Source: Plotosus lineatus
Taxonomy: Eukaryota; Chordata; Actinopteri; Siluriformes; Plotosidae
Direction: 5' to 3'
Length of the DNA: 64,000 bases
NCBI GenBank assembly: GCA_024760905.1
Contig: CM045733.1
Span: 26,930,001-26,994,000 of the forward strand
The notes beneath the pieces are model-generated. The model was not told the DNA's origin and ran no database searches. It saw only the letters and a list, made by a program, of their open reading frames with translations. The translations under genes were made by a program, and so were the position numbers. Shown one piece after another: positions 32,165 through 42,524 of this stretch (its first letter is position 1; each line of letters opens with the position of its first letter).

Positions 32165-33553
32165 TTTTGTTCATGCTACCATAGAATTACAGAACAACAG
32201 GAGAGAGGTTTGGAATGGTATGAAGACCGTCACTGGTTTCAGGCCATCCATCAGCAGAGGAGCTGCATATGTTCGTTAACCGATTCGACACTACAGCACA
32301 GCACCCCTCTAACTCGTCGGGAGCAAACCTGAACCCCACCACCACCACCACCACCACCACCACCACCGCCGCCATGTCTCTCACTCCCTCCCTCTTCTGA
32401 CTGCACCCCTGCTTTCTGTGATAGACCTGCACCCCTATCCCAACTGTCAACTTCAGCTTACAATCATGTCGAGAAACAACTGAAACTATTCCTTTCGGAA
32501 AAGGCAGAAGGGCCAGATGGGGCGAACCACCATGTCCTTAAAGCCTGTGCCCCCCTGCGCTGTGCAGTCTTATATTACATCTTCACAATGAGTCTACAGA
32601 GGGTCCCAGTGCAGTGGAAGACATCATCTGTTATTCCTATAGCAAAGACACTTCAGCCCAGTGGCCTCCAGGATTACAGACCCGTGACACTGACTTCACA
32701 TGTCATGAAGACCCTTGAGAGAATAAGCAACTCCAACCCATCGTTATACCACATCTTGGAGTCAAGGCTGCCATCATCTATCTGCTTAGTCATGTCTACA
32801 GCCACATGGACAAGCCAGACAGATCTGTGAGGGTCATATTTTTTTACTTTCCAGTGTATTTAACACCATCAGGCTGATCCTCCTGAGTGAGAAGCTGACA
32901 TCCATGCAGGTGGACGCCTCTCTTGTGTCCTGGATTGTGGACTACCCGACTGGATGACCACAGTATGTATGACTGTAGCACTGCGTGTCAGACACGGTGG
33001 TCAGCAACAATGGAACACAACAAGGGACCATCCTCTCCCCTTTCCTCTTCACTCACTACACAACGTATTTCAACTACTACACAGAGACCTGCCATCTTCA
33101 GAAGATCTCTGATGACTATGCTGTAGTCAGATACAGTAATCCCCCACACCACTTCGCGTTTTCTACTTCGGGTCCCCGCAATATCGCGGGATTTCCCATC
33201 GGGAAATTTAAAAAAATTAAAGGTTATAGTACAGTATTCAAAATTCACGCGCACTACATTCAACTACGCTGCCCAACATGCTCTGTTCTCCTGCTTGACT
33301 TGAGTGTTCTCTGATTGGCTATGAATCCAGCAAGCTGATTGGTCGAGATTATATTTCCCAGCATCCAACACATGGTGCTTCCTGTCTTTGTGTTTGTGTT
33401 TGTGTGTTGAGTAACCCATTGTTAGTTCATCTACGCTACGTGTCAGCAGTTCTCCAGCCAAGCGCCTAAGTTTTTCTCTCCTTGTGCTCATAAGTACTGT
33501 TGTATACAGTATTACGCTAAGGCCTTGAAAATGGCCCCAAAATGCCCAGGAAG

Positions 33554-33840
33554 TGTTATGGTCTGTGCTAGTTGGCGGCGTTTAACTCTCTCTCTCTCTC
33601 TCTCTGCATACACTGGTGAGGCTGTTACTCACAGGTGAAATCCAGAGAGCACACCTGAATTCACTCAGCCATCGGAGCGCTAGAGGAGCTCCGTGCTCAA
33701 CACTTTCCCAGTGATTTTGGTTTTTGTGCTTTTCCCTCACCACTACGGTGAACACGATTTTTCCCGCACCCCAGTGCTTCCCCTGAGCTCAATAAAAGTC
33801 TTTGTTTCATCTCCTGTATTTGTGGGGCCGACTGATATGC
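33554..33840 (+). mobile_element. Gypsy-type LTR fragment
   Basis: Starts TGTTATGGTCTGTGCTAGTT, contains a (TC)n run and AATAAAAG (33790), and is followed by GTATTTGTGGGGCCGACTG. It interrupts the Tigger-like ORF directly after codons MAPKCPGS. No TAACA end is visible, so the right border is approximate. Confidence 0.6.
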
Positions 33841-33884
33841 TCCCGGCGCCAGAAGAAGATCATCTCGTGAACCGAAAAAGAAAA

Positions 33885-34110
33885 GGAAAATGATGACAGT
33901 TGGTGAGAAAGTTAAGCTTCTAAGTTTATTAAAATAAGGGTGAAGTTTTGCGTCTGTGGCTCACCATTACAGCATTAACGAGTCGACTGTGTGCTATATT
34001 AAGAAGTATGAAGAGAAAATACGCATATCAGTCGGATTCAAAGCTGCAGAAGACCAAGTACGATGACACAAAGACTTTAATTGAGCTCAAGGAAAGCACT
34101 AGGGTGCGGG
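33885..34110 (+). pseudogene. Tigger-like transposase N-terminal remnant
   Basis: After the LTR piece the DNA encodes RKRKMMTVGEKVKLLSLLK, then a stop. A frameshifted region corresponds to the psq/CENP-B-type helix-turn-helix (LTSRLCAILRSMKRKYA in the observed frame). Tigger transposases bind TIRs with this domain. Only the beginning of the gene remains; the DDE catalytic domain is absent. Confidence 0.55.
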
Positions 34111-34186
34111 AAAATCATGTTAACCATAGTGGTGAAGGAAAAACACAAAAAACAAAATCACTGGGAGAGTATCGACACGGAAACTG

Positions 34187-34336
34187 GTCGAGCATGGAGC
34201 TCCTCAAGCGTGCTGATGGCTAAGTGAATTCAGGTGTGCTCTCTGTATTTCGCCTGCAGGTAACAGCCACGCCCCTCACCAGTGTATCCCCGGGGGGAAG
34301 GGAGTTAAACACAGCCAACTAGCACAGACCATAACA
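34187..34336 (-). mobile_element. Inverted gypsy-type LTR fragment
   Basis: The minus strand reads TGTTATGGTCTGTGCTAGTT from 34336 and shares AGAGAGCACACCTGAATTCA and GAGGAGCTCC words with 33554-33715. The two LTR pieces are in opposite orientation about 350 bp apart, inside one Tigger-like element. Confidence 0.7.
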
Positions 34337-35257
34337 GTAACAGCACAATAAGGCTGTTGTGAAAATAGAAAATGCCTCATCGTTGTGGATTACAGACTGA
34401 CATAAAAATAATGTGAGTTTGGAAACTAACATGATACGTACTACTGTAAAGCAAAGGCTCTGGAGGTGCTGACGAGCCCCAATCAAGCACCAGTGCCGCT
34501 AGTGATTCTCCTCCTTAATGTGGCTGTGGATTTGTTATTTATAAGGTTTGTTATACAGTATTTATATATATTTATTGTCATTATAGGATGTATAATTTAT
34601 TTATATATTAATGCATGTTGCCTGTATCACATTAACATGCATAGAATACTTTAAAATTAACTTCTATATACATTTTATATAATATATAGGTGAGTGGGTG
34701 TCCTTAAGAAGTGACAGAAGTCATTTGGCGGTTTTTCACATTTCGCAGGGGGGACTGGTTTCCATTAACCGCAAAATAAGGGGGATCACTGTATATCAGT
34801 GGAGATAACGAGATGGAGTATTGGCCTGCGATGGATTCCTTCATCGGATCGTGTTAGTAAAATCACCTGCAACTTAATGTGACAAAGAGCAAGGATGTTA
34901 TTGTGGATTTTAGGAGATCCAAAACACCAGCAAGCCCTGTTTCCATTCAGGGCGTCAATGTGGAAGTGGTAGAGGATTACAAAATACCTTGCAGTTCATA
35001 TTGACAGTAATCTGGACCGGGTTAAGAACACTACCACACTTTACAAGAAGGGCCAGAGACACCTAAGGTCGTTTAACATATGTCGGACACTACTCGGGAT
35101 GTTTTATGAGTCTGTTGTGGCCAGCGCTGTCCTCTATGCTGTTGCATGCTGGGGCAGCAGGCTGAGGGCTGCAGATGTTAACAGACTGAACAAACTGATC
35201 TGCAAGGCCGGTAACGTTGTCGGGATATATATATATATATCCACCGCCGCCACGGTG

Positions 35258-35603
35258 GCGGGGCAGTGGTGGTCTGGTGGTATAGGGCGCTGTATCGCTC
35301 ATCCAAAGGTTGGGGGTTTGAGTCCCACTCTCCACAAGGTTGTCACTGTCCCCCCCAGTGCAGCTGACTGGGTTATCAAAGGCGGGCCATGTCTCTCACT
35401 GTCTATGGTGAGAGGCATGTAAAAGAACCATTGCTGACTTTCGTAAAGAGTAGCTGCAAAGCCGTCAGCGTGTTTCTGTCCTTTGCTAAAGGGTGGTGAC
35501 AGGAAGGGCATCCGACTTAAAAACCTCTGCCAAATCAAACGTGCGAATCAGATGATTCGCTGTGGCGACTCCCGAGTAAAAGGGAAAAAGCCGAAAGGAC
35601 GAC
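35258..35603 (+). repeat. tRNA-derived SINE, RTE-type tail
   Basis: A complete copy with head GGGCAGTGGTGGTCTGGTGG, the body, the GGGCATCCGACTTAAAAACC block and a GATTCGCTGTGGCGACTCCC tail. A short (AT)n and a GC-rich CCACCGCCGCCACGG patch precede it. Confidence 0.85.
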
Positions 35604-36564
35604 ACATATATACACGTATACACACACACACACATACAAACACAGTATACATTTATATATATGTAGATTTACATGTCCATTTTAAAACATATATTTGTTG
35701 TTTTCTTAAATTTTCTTTATTGAGACTTTATCTTTGTCTCATTCTTACTTTATGGAGCAACTGTGTGCACACAATTTCCTCTGGGATCAATAAAACATTC
35801 TGCTTCTGCTATTCCATGCAGATTTATTCCTGTTTGTTACTAATAAAAGTGTAGTTATGTGCATGATGTCCTCTCACTGTTTTGTAATAACGGATTGTGA
35901 ATTTATGGTCAGTCTCGGAATAATCAAGACCACATTAAAATTTGTGGATTATGAGTGTCACACTTATGGTACCAGTTTATGAGAATGACCCAATTGTGAT
36001 CAGAAGGCTCAAACGGATTCTTGTAGAACAACTCTGGTATCCGTACAATGATTTTCAACTTATTTAAATTTGAGTATTTTTTTTTTGAGAGGTACTGTAT
36101 ATTCATGAATCATAAATTCACCATTGAGTTATAAAAATGGACATTCTCAGAGGGTTATATAATAAAAAAAAAAATCATTATCAGTTAATATCTTATTTTC
36201 TTCCAAAGGAAAAAATCCATCTGCTTCGTTTCCTCCCCGTTCATTTCCTCTCAATTCTGCTTCTTGCCTGCTCAGGAGTCCTCGTCCTCTTGCCATAGCA
36301 GGTGCTGCACAAGTGAACAGAAATGAAGACAATAATGATGGTGAGATGGTATAGTTCTTAATTATAATGTCGTTTTTAGCTCTTGTGCTTGTATGAAGTG
36401 AGAGTTGAGTTCCTCGAGCTCCTGCTTGCACTGGTCCTGTTTGAGGGTGATCTCATTATTGCATCAGATTTCTCAGGCATGGCTCTACTCCTTCTGCTCC
36501 TCAGTCCAACCTGAGCATGATGTGATTAACATGTGCTGAAGTCAAACACAACCTTTCATTTATA
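35604..36564. other. No gene supported; one short coiled-coil-like reading
   Basis: AT-rich. On the minus strand, 36365-36455 can be read as ITLKQDQCKQELEELNSHF, a charged helical pattern, but stops flank it and only a weak acceptor is present. Not called as an exon. Confidence 0.4.
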
Positions 36565-38172
36565 CAGACAGTGTTGTGCTCAAAATAATAGCAGTGTGTT
36601 TAAAAAAGCTAATAAAGCTCAAAATCCTCATACAGTAATAGCTTTTATTTTCATACAAATGCATTGGGAACACTAAACGTTCAATTCCAAATCAAAACAT
36701 GAAGAAAAATATATCAAATTCATGTTATTCCTTAAAAGAGATTTAAAAAAAAAGTGAATATTAGACTGTTAAAAAAAAATAGCAGTGTCTGCTTTCTTCT
36801 TTCATTCTCAAACATTCAGTGTATAAACTGAAAAATGTAAGATTTTGTTTTCCTTTGAATCACTGAACTATTTAGTTGTATAAACACTGCTTCTGAGAAC
36901 TGCTGCACATCTGTGTTTCATGGAGTCAACCAGCTTCTGGCACCTGTGAGCAGGATTTCCAGCCCAGGATGATTGGACGACATTCCACAGTTCTTCTGCA
37001 TTTCTTGGTTTTGCCTCAGAAACTACATTTTTGATGTCACCTCACAATTTTTCTATTGGATTAAAGTCTGTGGATTGGACCAGCTGAACCATAACACCAA
37101 TCATGTTGGTCTGGAACCATGATATTGCTCAGTTACTAATGTGTTTGGGGTTGTCTTGTTGGAACACCCATTTCAAGAGCATTTCCTCTTCAGGATAAGG
37201 CAGCACAACCTCTTCAAGTATTCTGATGTATTCAAATTGATTCATGATTCCTGGTCCCGACACCGTAGTATGGGAAACATCCCCATATCATCTTCACAGT
37301 GGGCTGTGGCAAAGAATTCAGTGTTTGGGAGGTTGTCCGACAAACTGTTTGAGCTGAGCAGCCTGTTATTTTCTGCACTTCTTTATATGTTTCCCCTTGC
37401 CAATTAAGGTTTTAAATTGAGGTATGCTGTTCTTTTGAACAGTGTCTGGAACGACCTTAGAATTTCAGAGAGAATTGCTTTATAACCAGAATTAAATGAG
37501 GGCAATAATTGGCACATTTTATTTCGGCTGTTCCTTTTCAGGGCTCCCACAGCGAATCATCTGCCTCCATCTTTATGGAAGTCATATTAATGATTCACAT
37601 GTTTGATTTGGCATAGGTTTTTACATTGGACGCCCTTCCTGACACAACCCTTTAGCAAGGCACAGAAATACGCTGACGGCTTTGCAGCTACTCTTTACGA
37701 AAGTCAGCAATGGTTCTTTTACATGAATCTTTCACCGTAGACAGTGAGAGACATGGCCGGCCTTTGATAACCCAGTTAGCTGCATTGGGGGGGGGGGGTT
37801 GTCAGTGACAACCTTGTGGCGAATGGGACTCAAACCCCCAACCGTAGGAGCAGCGATCCAGCACCTTTTACCACCAGGCCACCACTGCCCTTTTCAAAGG
37901 AGGAATGACATCACTAATTGAACTCCACACTGCTATTATTTTGAACGCGCCCCTTTCAATCAGTGATTCAATTACACAGGATCAGCAGCAGCAGGTCATG
38001 ACTGTTTGGTCTGTTGGATTCTATTCCTCTACAACACCTGCCAAATTATTTGCTAAATAAAAATATATATGTTATATAAAAAAAATTGCGAGTAGAAATG
38101 TAATTTCTACCAAAAACAGTGAATGATCAGGTTAGTGATGTCTGACTGATATTACTTTGAACACAACTGTAT
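36565..38172 (-). mobile_element. Tc1-like transposon relic
   Basis: The left end CAGACAGTGTTGTGCTCAAA and right end (reverse complement CAGTTGTGTTCAAAGTAATA) resemble each other and sit near TA. The minus strand (about 37400-36900) encodes Tc1 transposase pieces such as MIWGCFPYYGVGTRNHES, VFQQDN and the NPIE-type block FNPIEKL, with stops between them. The D of QQDN and the E of NPIE belong to the catalytic triad of Tc1 DDE transposases. A SINE at 37530-37890 has inserted. Inactive. Confidence 0.75.
37530..37890 (-). repeat. SINE, RTE-type tail with short insert
   Basis: Full copy on the minus strand. It carries the CATTAATATGACTTCCATAA spacer before the GATGATTCGCTGTGGGAG tail, as in the copy at 24650. 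A poly-G run lies in the body (37788-37797). Confidence 0.8.
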
Positions 38173-38764
38173 ACAGTACTAGGGCTTGAACTGCCAACCT
38201 ACTGATCAGCAATCCCAAACTTTAACCACTGAGCAACCATTTTCACATTCAGCATGCAGTTTAGACATCCTCCACCCATTAATAGAAGCAAATCAATTAA
38301 TCAATTATGATCAACATATTTTTCACAAATAACATAGATAGGATCCACTCAAGTAATATTTCTGGAGTCACCAAAAGTATGATAGAATCTTATTTTTATG
38401 TTTTTTCTCACAAAGTGTAACACAGTGCTTACTTTGAACACTAATTAATATGTAAAAATCATTTCCAGAGAGACTTTGAGGTTCACAAAAGGTCAGCTCC
38501 CTGCCAAGATTCTCAGCTCCCAATGGAACCCATGAGCATGCATGTGAAGATACAGTGGACAGAACAACACCATAGCAACACATGATTATCATCTTGAAAC
38601 AGTACAGGATCACAGTTAAGAACAAAGGGATGGGCAACACAGCTTTCTAAAGTTCTGACAAGTCATGTTGTCTTTCTGTTTAAACTGCCTTAAGCAAAAT
38701 GATCATCATACTCTCTCATTGCTCTCATGTTCCAAAGTTTGCCAGTACAGTACTAAAGCGTCAT
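38173..38764. other. No gene seen
   Basis: No exon or repeat recognised, apart from a possible tRNA-SINE scrap around 38178-38245 (GGGCTTGAACTGCCAACC). Confidence 0.45.
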
Positions 38765-39130
38765 TAAGTGACTTGCATTAATACTGCCCCCTATTGATCA
38801 TGATGTGCTGCGGTCTTCCAGAACTTTTTTTTATTAACTTACAAAGTTCTTGGTTGCAGAATATGACACATTCTTCTTAAGGGAAAACAATAGGCACCGA
38901 ACCCTGACAGGTTCCAAAAATTGTCATTTAATGGGAACCAAAATGTAAGAGTAGGTGTACCAGACCAACTGTCGTCCTGGAGGACCTTCTGTCTTGCACA
39001 TTTTAATGTTTTTCTTGCTCCCATCACACCTGATTAAACTAACTGAGCTAATTAAAACCTCTTCACTTGAAGCATGTGTGATTTATTTCAGAAAGCACTA
39101 AAATGTACAGAGGAGGGTCCTGCAGGACCA
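38765..39130. repeat. Interspersed repeat, second copy of the 9960-10375 family
   Basis: Shares ordered words with 9960-10375 (see that entry), in the same orientation. It ends AGAAAGCACTAAAATGTACA and GGACCAGGGTTGGGAAA, resembling the ends of some fish hAT-type MITEs. Confidence 0.65.
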
Positions 39131-39139
39131 GGGTTGGGA

Positions 39140-39370
39140 AATATGGTGAAGGGAACCTTTGGGTACTTTGGTACCCAGCCACAGTCCAAATACATGCACA
39201 GACGGTCAGCTGGCGACTCTGAATTTCCCTGAAGTGTGATTGGTTGTCTTGTCTGTGCAGGCCCTGGGGTAGATTTGTGATTTTCCCAGAGTGTGCCCTG
39301 TCTCTCACCTGAAGTCTGCTGGGACTGGTTCCAGCTTCTGCCACAGCTCTGATGTTTAGGTGGTGTAGAT
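39140..39370 (+). repeat. Degenerate third-family SINE fragment
   Basis: Contains CACAGTCCAAATACATGCAC, GTCAGCTGGCGACTCTGAAT and GTCTGCTGGGACTGGTTCCA, corresponding to the middle and 3' part of the family at 2013-2455. Head and tail are missing. Confidence 0.55.
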
Positions 39371-39487
39371 TATGGATAGATGTCGAGCCTAACAATGAAG
39401 TTTCCTTCCATGTCAGAGAGGGTTTCAAGTTGTTAATAATAATAACAACATAAGATTTAGAACAAAAAAAGAATATTATTATTATTA

Positions 39488-39790
39488 GTAAGGTAAAGTC
39501 TGTTGGGTTTTTACACCCGAGCCTAGTGGCTCATCAGGCCTGTGCTTATCTCCGGTTTCCATAGCGTGAAGTGACTAGGAGAACAACTCTTCCTGGATGG
39601 GATGCTAGTCCATCACAGGTTACCTTCCCAGTATATTTTTACTGGTACCCATTTATACTGCTGGGTGAACAGAGGCACACTTGTGGTTGAGACCTTGCCC
39701 AGGGGTCTTAGCACAGTGAGGGTCTCAGTGGGATTCGAACTCACAACCTCCTGATCATAAACACAGCACCCTAACCACTACACCACACTG
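39488..39790 (-). repeat. tRNA-derived SINE, second family, full
   Basis: The minus strand runs from GTGTGGTGTAGTGGTTAGGG and B box AGTTCGAATCCC through CTGGGCAAGGTCTCAACC and CAGTATAAATGGGTACC. It ends ACGCTATGGAAACCGGAGAT, CCTGATGAGCCACTAGG and AACAGACTTTACCTTAC. Confidence 0.8.
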
Positions 39791-40247
39791 TTATTATTTT
39801 TAGTAGTATTAAAAATAGCTTCCATTTCACAGCAACTTTTGTCACCAAAGGACCCATCAGTTTCTTGCTTTACCCTACAGCATTTTATTGTGACATGCTG
39901 AGGTTGCAGTTTGCCAGTTGGATTGATTCGTTTGAAAGAAACGAAGACTATTTGTTTGCAGCATATTATATAAGGCAAAAACATGTATGTCTGTAGAGTA
40001 AAAGCTTGCTGTGTCTTAGCTTGTCTATTGAGAAAGCCCTTTGGGTTCATAAGCACCTGGGGAATCATATACAAAGGGTACGCACTTACAAATACACGGG
40101 TTACATCCTGCCCCATGGCAAAGTTCAGATGTATGAAGAGTGACATGACCGTGGAAATGGATGGTGCCTTACTTCATGGATGGCGTACGTATGTTTCTAG
40201 ACTTGTCGACAAGTACTGAAGCTGGGAAACAATTGATAATTCATCAG

Positions 40248-40432
40248 TTGAATTCATTCAATTTCTGAAGCAGCTAATAACAAATTAGGGTAACAGAGAG
40301 GCTGGCACCCATCTCGGCCGACTCTGGATGAGGATGAGGGCAAAGTACACCCTGGACAGCTTGCCAGGTCATTGCAGGGCATAAACACACAGATGGCTGG
40401 CTATGCAACCTGCACTTGATGAAAATCACTGT
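40248..40432 (-). repeat. SINE fragment, L2-type tail
   Basis: The minus strand ends CTGTTACCCTAATTTG and retains CTGGCAAGCTGTCCAGGGTG. It lacks the tRNA head. Confidence 0.65.
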
Positions 40433-40548
40433 TGATAATGTGAAAACAATTCATCCTCAACATGATATTCACATGCCCGTGTAAGCAGTTAGATCCGTGG
40501 ACAGAAAAGCATGCGCTAAGTGATGCAGAAAAGACCGTGAGCAACAAT

Positions 40549-41590
40549 GGATGCTTTAGCAGTATTAGAAGACATTGTGAATGGTTCAATCAGGGAAGAG
40601 AGCGAATATTCAGAGACAGAGATTTACTGGCACATGATGACGACTGACTCATCAGTCGCTTCAGTTTTCCCGAGGGTAATCCTCCTGGAACTGTGCACGG
40701 AGCTGTGGCCGGACTCGGAGAGTGACATGGCGAGGAGCCATGCGCTGCTAATACCCACACAGGTGCTAACCGCACTGTGGTTCATAGCAAGTGGGGCATT
40801 CCAGAGAGAATTGGCTGACTAATTGAAACTGTGCCAGTCAACAATGAGCCGAGCAATGCCGGCTGTGTGGGACGAAATCATTCGCATATCAGCCAGGTAT
40901 ATCAAATTCGCATCCAGTGCAGCTGAACAGATCAACATTAAAGTGCAATTTACAGCAAGAGAGTGTTCCGAATGTAATCTGTGCTGTGGACTGCACACAC
41001 ATTGCTATAAAAGCGCCATCACAAAATAAATTTGTTTATTTCAACAGAAAGCATTTTCATTTGATCAATGGTATAGGGAGCTGGATCGCTGATCCAAAGG
41101 TTGGGGGTTCGAGTCCCACTCTCCACAGGGTTGTCACTGTCCCCCCCCCAGTGCAGCTAACTGGGTTATCAAAGGCGGGCCATGTCTCTCACTGTCTATG
41201 GTGAGAGGCATGTAAAAGAACCATTGCTGACTTTCGTAAAGAGTAGCTGCAAAGTCGTCAGCGTGTTTCTGTCCCTTGCTAAAAGGGTTGTGACAGGAAG
41301 GGCATCCGACATAAAAACCTCTGCCAAATCAAATATGCAAATCAGATGATTCGCTGTGGCGATTCCCGAGTAAAAGGGAAAAAGCCGAAAGGAAGACAGA
41401 CAATGTACATATCGTTTGTGATACGTAAATGCAATTAATTAACAGTGGCCTGGTTCAACACATGATTCATACACCCAGAGTAACAGCATGGTTGGGAACC
41501 GCCAGCACTGTGTGTGATGGGTGGCTTCTTGTTGGGTAAATTGATTCTGTTGCCATATGAATCCCTCTCATGTGCATTGAGCATTTGCGC
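40549..41590 (+). pseudogene. HARBI1-like (PIF/Harbinger) transposase, broken, SINE inside
   Basis: Starts MDALAVLEDIVNGSIREESE. Next come FPRVILLELCTEL, HALLIPTQVLTALWFIASGA, FQRELAD, a stop, then CQSTMSRAMPAVWDEIIRIS and ARYIKFASSAAEQINIKVQF. After a frameshift comes PNVICAVDCTHIAIKAPSQN, carrying the first catalytic Asp (VDCTH), and NRKHFHLIN. A SINE (41071-41400) then interrupts. Beyond it the frame resumes HIVCD, and GLVQH, THDS-like and CDGWLL blocks follow to about 41560. Removing the SINE and one CAATG gives INVHIVCD, matching the family. PIF/Harbinger transposases are DDE nucleases. Stops and shifts make it inactive. Confidence 0.8.
41071..41400 (+). repeat. tRNA-derived SINE, RTE-type tail, in Harbinger gene
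   Basis: Flanked by CAATG (41066-41070 and 41401-41405). It starts at GGTATAGGG-like head sequence (5' end of the head missing) and has a complete body and RTE tail. Confidence 0.85.
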
Positions 41591-41792
41591 CCACCAAATA
41601 TGCTCCTGTTTTCACAGCATCAGGACTAGTTAGTGACTTGCTGTTCTGGTTAAACTGAAACATCAGAGCTTTTGGACTGGCCTCTGATAGGACACGGCCA
41701 GTTGGGCGGGATGCAGCAGCCGGTGGTTGGGGCACATGGATGCTGAGGATACTGGAGGAATCCTCAACTTTGTGACAAGACAGTTTACATCA

Positions 41793-41935
41793 GGGGTCTT
41801 CAATCTAGTTCACAAAGGGCCGGTGTGGGTGCAGGTTTTTACTTCAACCAAACAGTAGCCACACCTTCCAATTGTTTCCACCAATCACTGATCATCAGAA
41901 GAAAAGAAAAAAAAAAAACTAGATTGGACATCACT
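41793..41935. mobile_element. hAT-type MITE, half copy
   Basis: Left end CAGGGGTCTTCAATCTAG and internal AACAGTAGCCACACCTTCCA match the left half of the MITE at 20210-20516. The right half is replaced by unrelated sequence. Confidence 0.7.
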
Positions 41936-42289
41936 GTTTCAATTCTGAAGTGGGGCCATTTTGGTGAGATCACCTTGCTTTTTTCCCCCCATTTTACTCG
42001 TGTTTTAAGGGTTTTCTGATCTTGCAGAGAGGGGAATCTCCGGTGAGGGGGCATTTAAATATCATTTGTATATTTCAGTGGAGGGGTGGACAGGGAGGGG
42101 GTGGGCACTCCAATATGTTCATTCAAATCCATGTTGATTCAAACGTTCAAAGGAAATGTGCCTGGATTCATATGTTCGCATAGAAACACATCAAGATGTC
42201 TTTGTACGTACGATGTTTTCTGGATTTTGGCGTACGCAATTTTTCAGGAGGTATTCCATGCAATCTTTGTACATGAGGCCCCTGTTAAT

Positions 42290-42524
42290 CACGGTGCTCT
42301 ATATCTTTCTAGCAGAAACAGTTATGAAAGTCTGAGGTTAGCCAAATGGGGGAAAAGGCGACATTTTCTGATGGCAATATGCCAGTACCATGGCAAAGTT
42401 AAAACAATTTGTGTTTCCTTGGCAGTGTGGAGGGGAGTACAACGTATACATATGTGTCTCCTTCAATGCGCATCTCAATTTCCAGAGATTAAATTGCACA
42501 AAGTAGGAAGAGTTTTTGTGTGCA
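42290..42524. other. No gene seen
   Basis: An open plus-strand reading crosses this region but has no recognisable motif. It may be Harbinger-flanking sequence. Confidence 0.35.

Larger units (their letters stand above)
33134..34791. mobile_element. Tigger/pogo element inserted in Rex1-like LINE
   Basis: Ends CAGTAATCCCCCACACCACT and (reverse complement) CAGTGATCCCCCTTATTTTG are inverted repeats flanked by TA (33132-33133 and 34792-34793). Inside is the start of a Tigger-type transposase interrupted by LTR sequence (see next entries). The element postdates the Rex1-like insertion and predates the LTR pieces. Confidence 0.8.
32165..35225 (+). pseudogene. Rex1-like LINE reverse transcriptase, split by a Tigger-like element
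   Basis: Blocks in order: AEGPDGANHHVLK-like DNA (32500), LQRVPVQWKTSSVIPIAKTL (32590), YRPVTLTSHVMKTLERI (32670), SNNGTQQGTILSPFLF (33000; motif B), SDDYAVV (33110; in place of SDDSAIV), then the Tigger-like insert at 33134-34791. The frame then resumes ISGDNEMEY (34795), followed by MFYESVVASAVLYAVACWGS (35099) and LNKLICKAGNVVG (35190). Removing the insert with one TA joins the two halves in frame. A (CAC)n tract lies at 32338-32371. Rex1 LINEs are a teleost CR1/L2-related group. Several other frameshifts exist. Confidence 0.75.
40060..42285 (+). mobile_element. PIF/Harbinger transposon relic
   Basis: The left GGGGAATCATATACAAAGGG and right end (reverse complement GGGGCCTCATGTACAAAGAT) are imperfect inverted repeats of the Harbinger type. 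A HARBI1-like transposase relic lies between them. Two SINEs and a hAT-MITE fragment are nested inside. The target duplication could not be defined. Confidence 0.65.

Noticed and set aside
32187..32450. Minus-strand ORF with a poly-Val run
   Set aside because: The run is the (CAC)n microsatellite read in antisense within the Rex1-like remnant.
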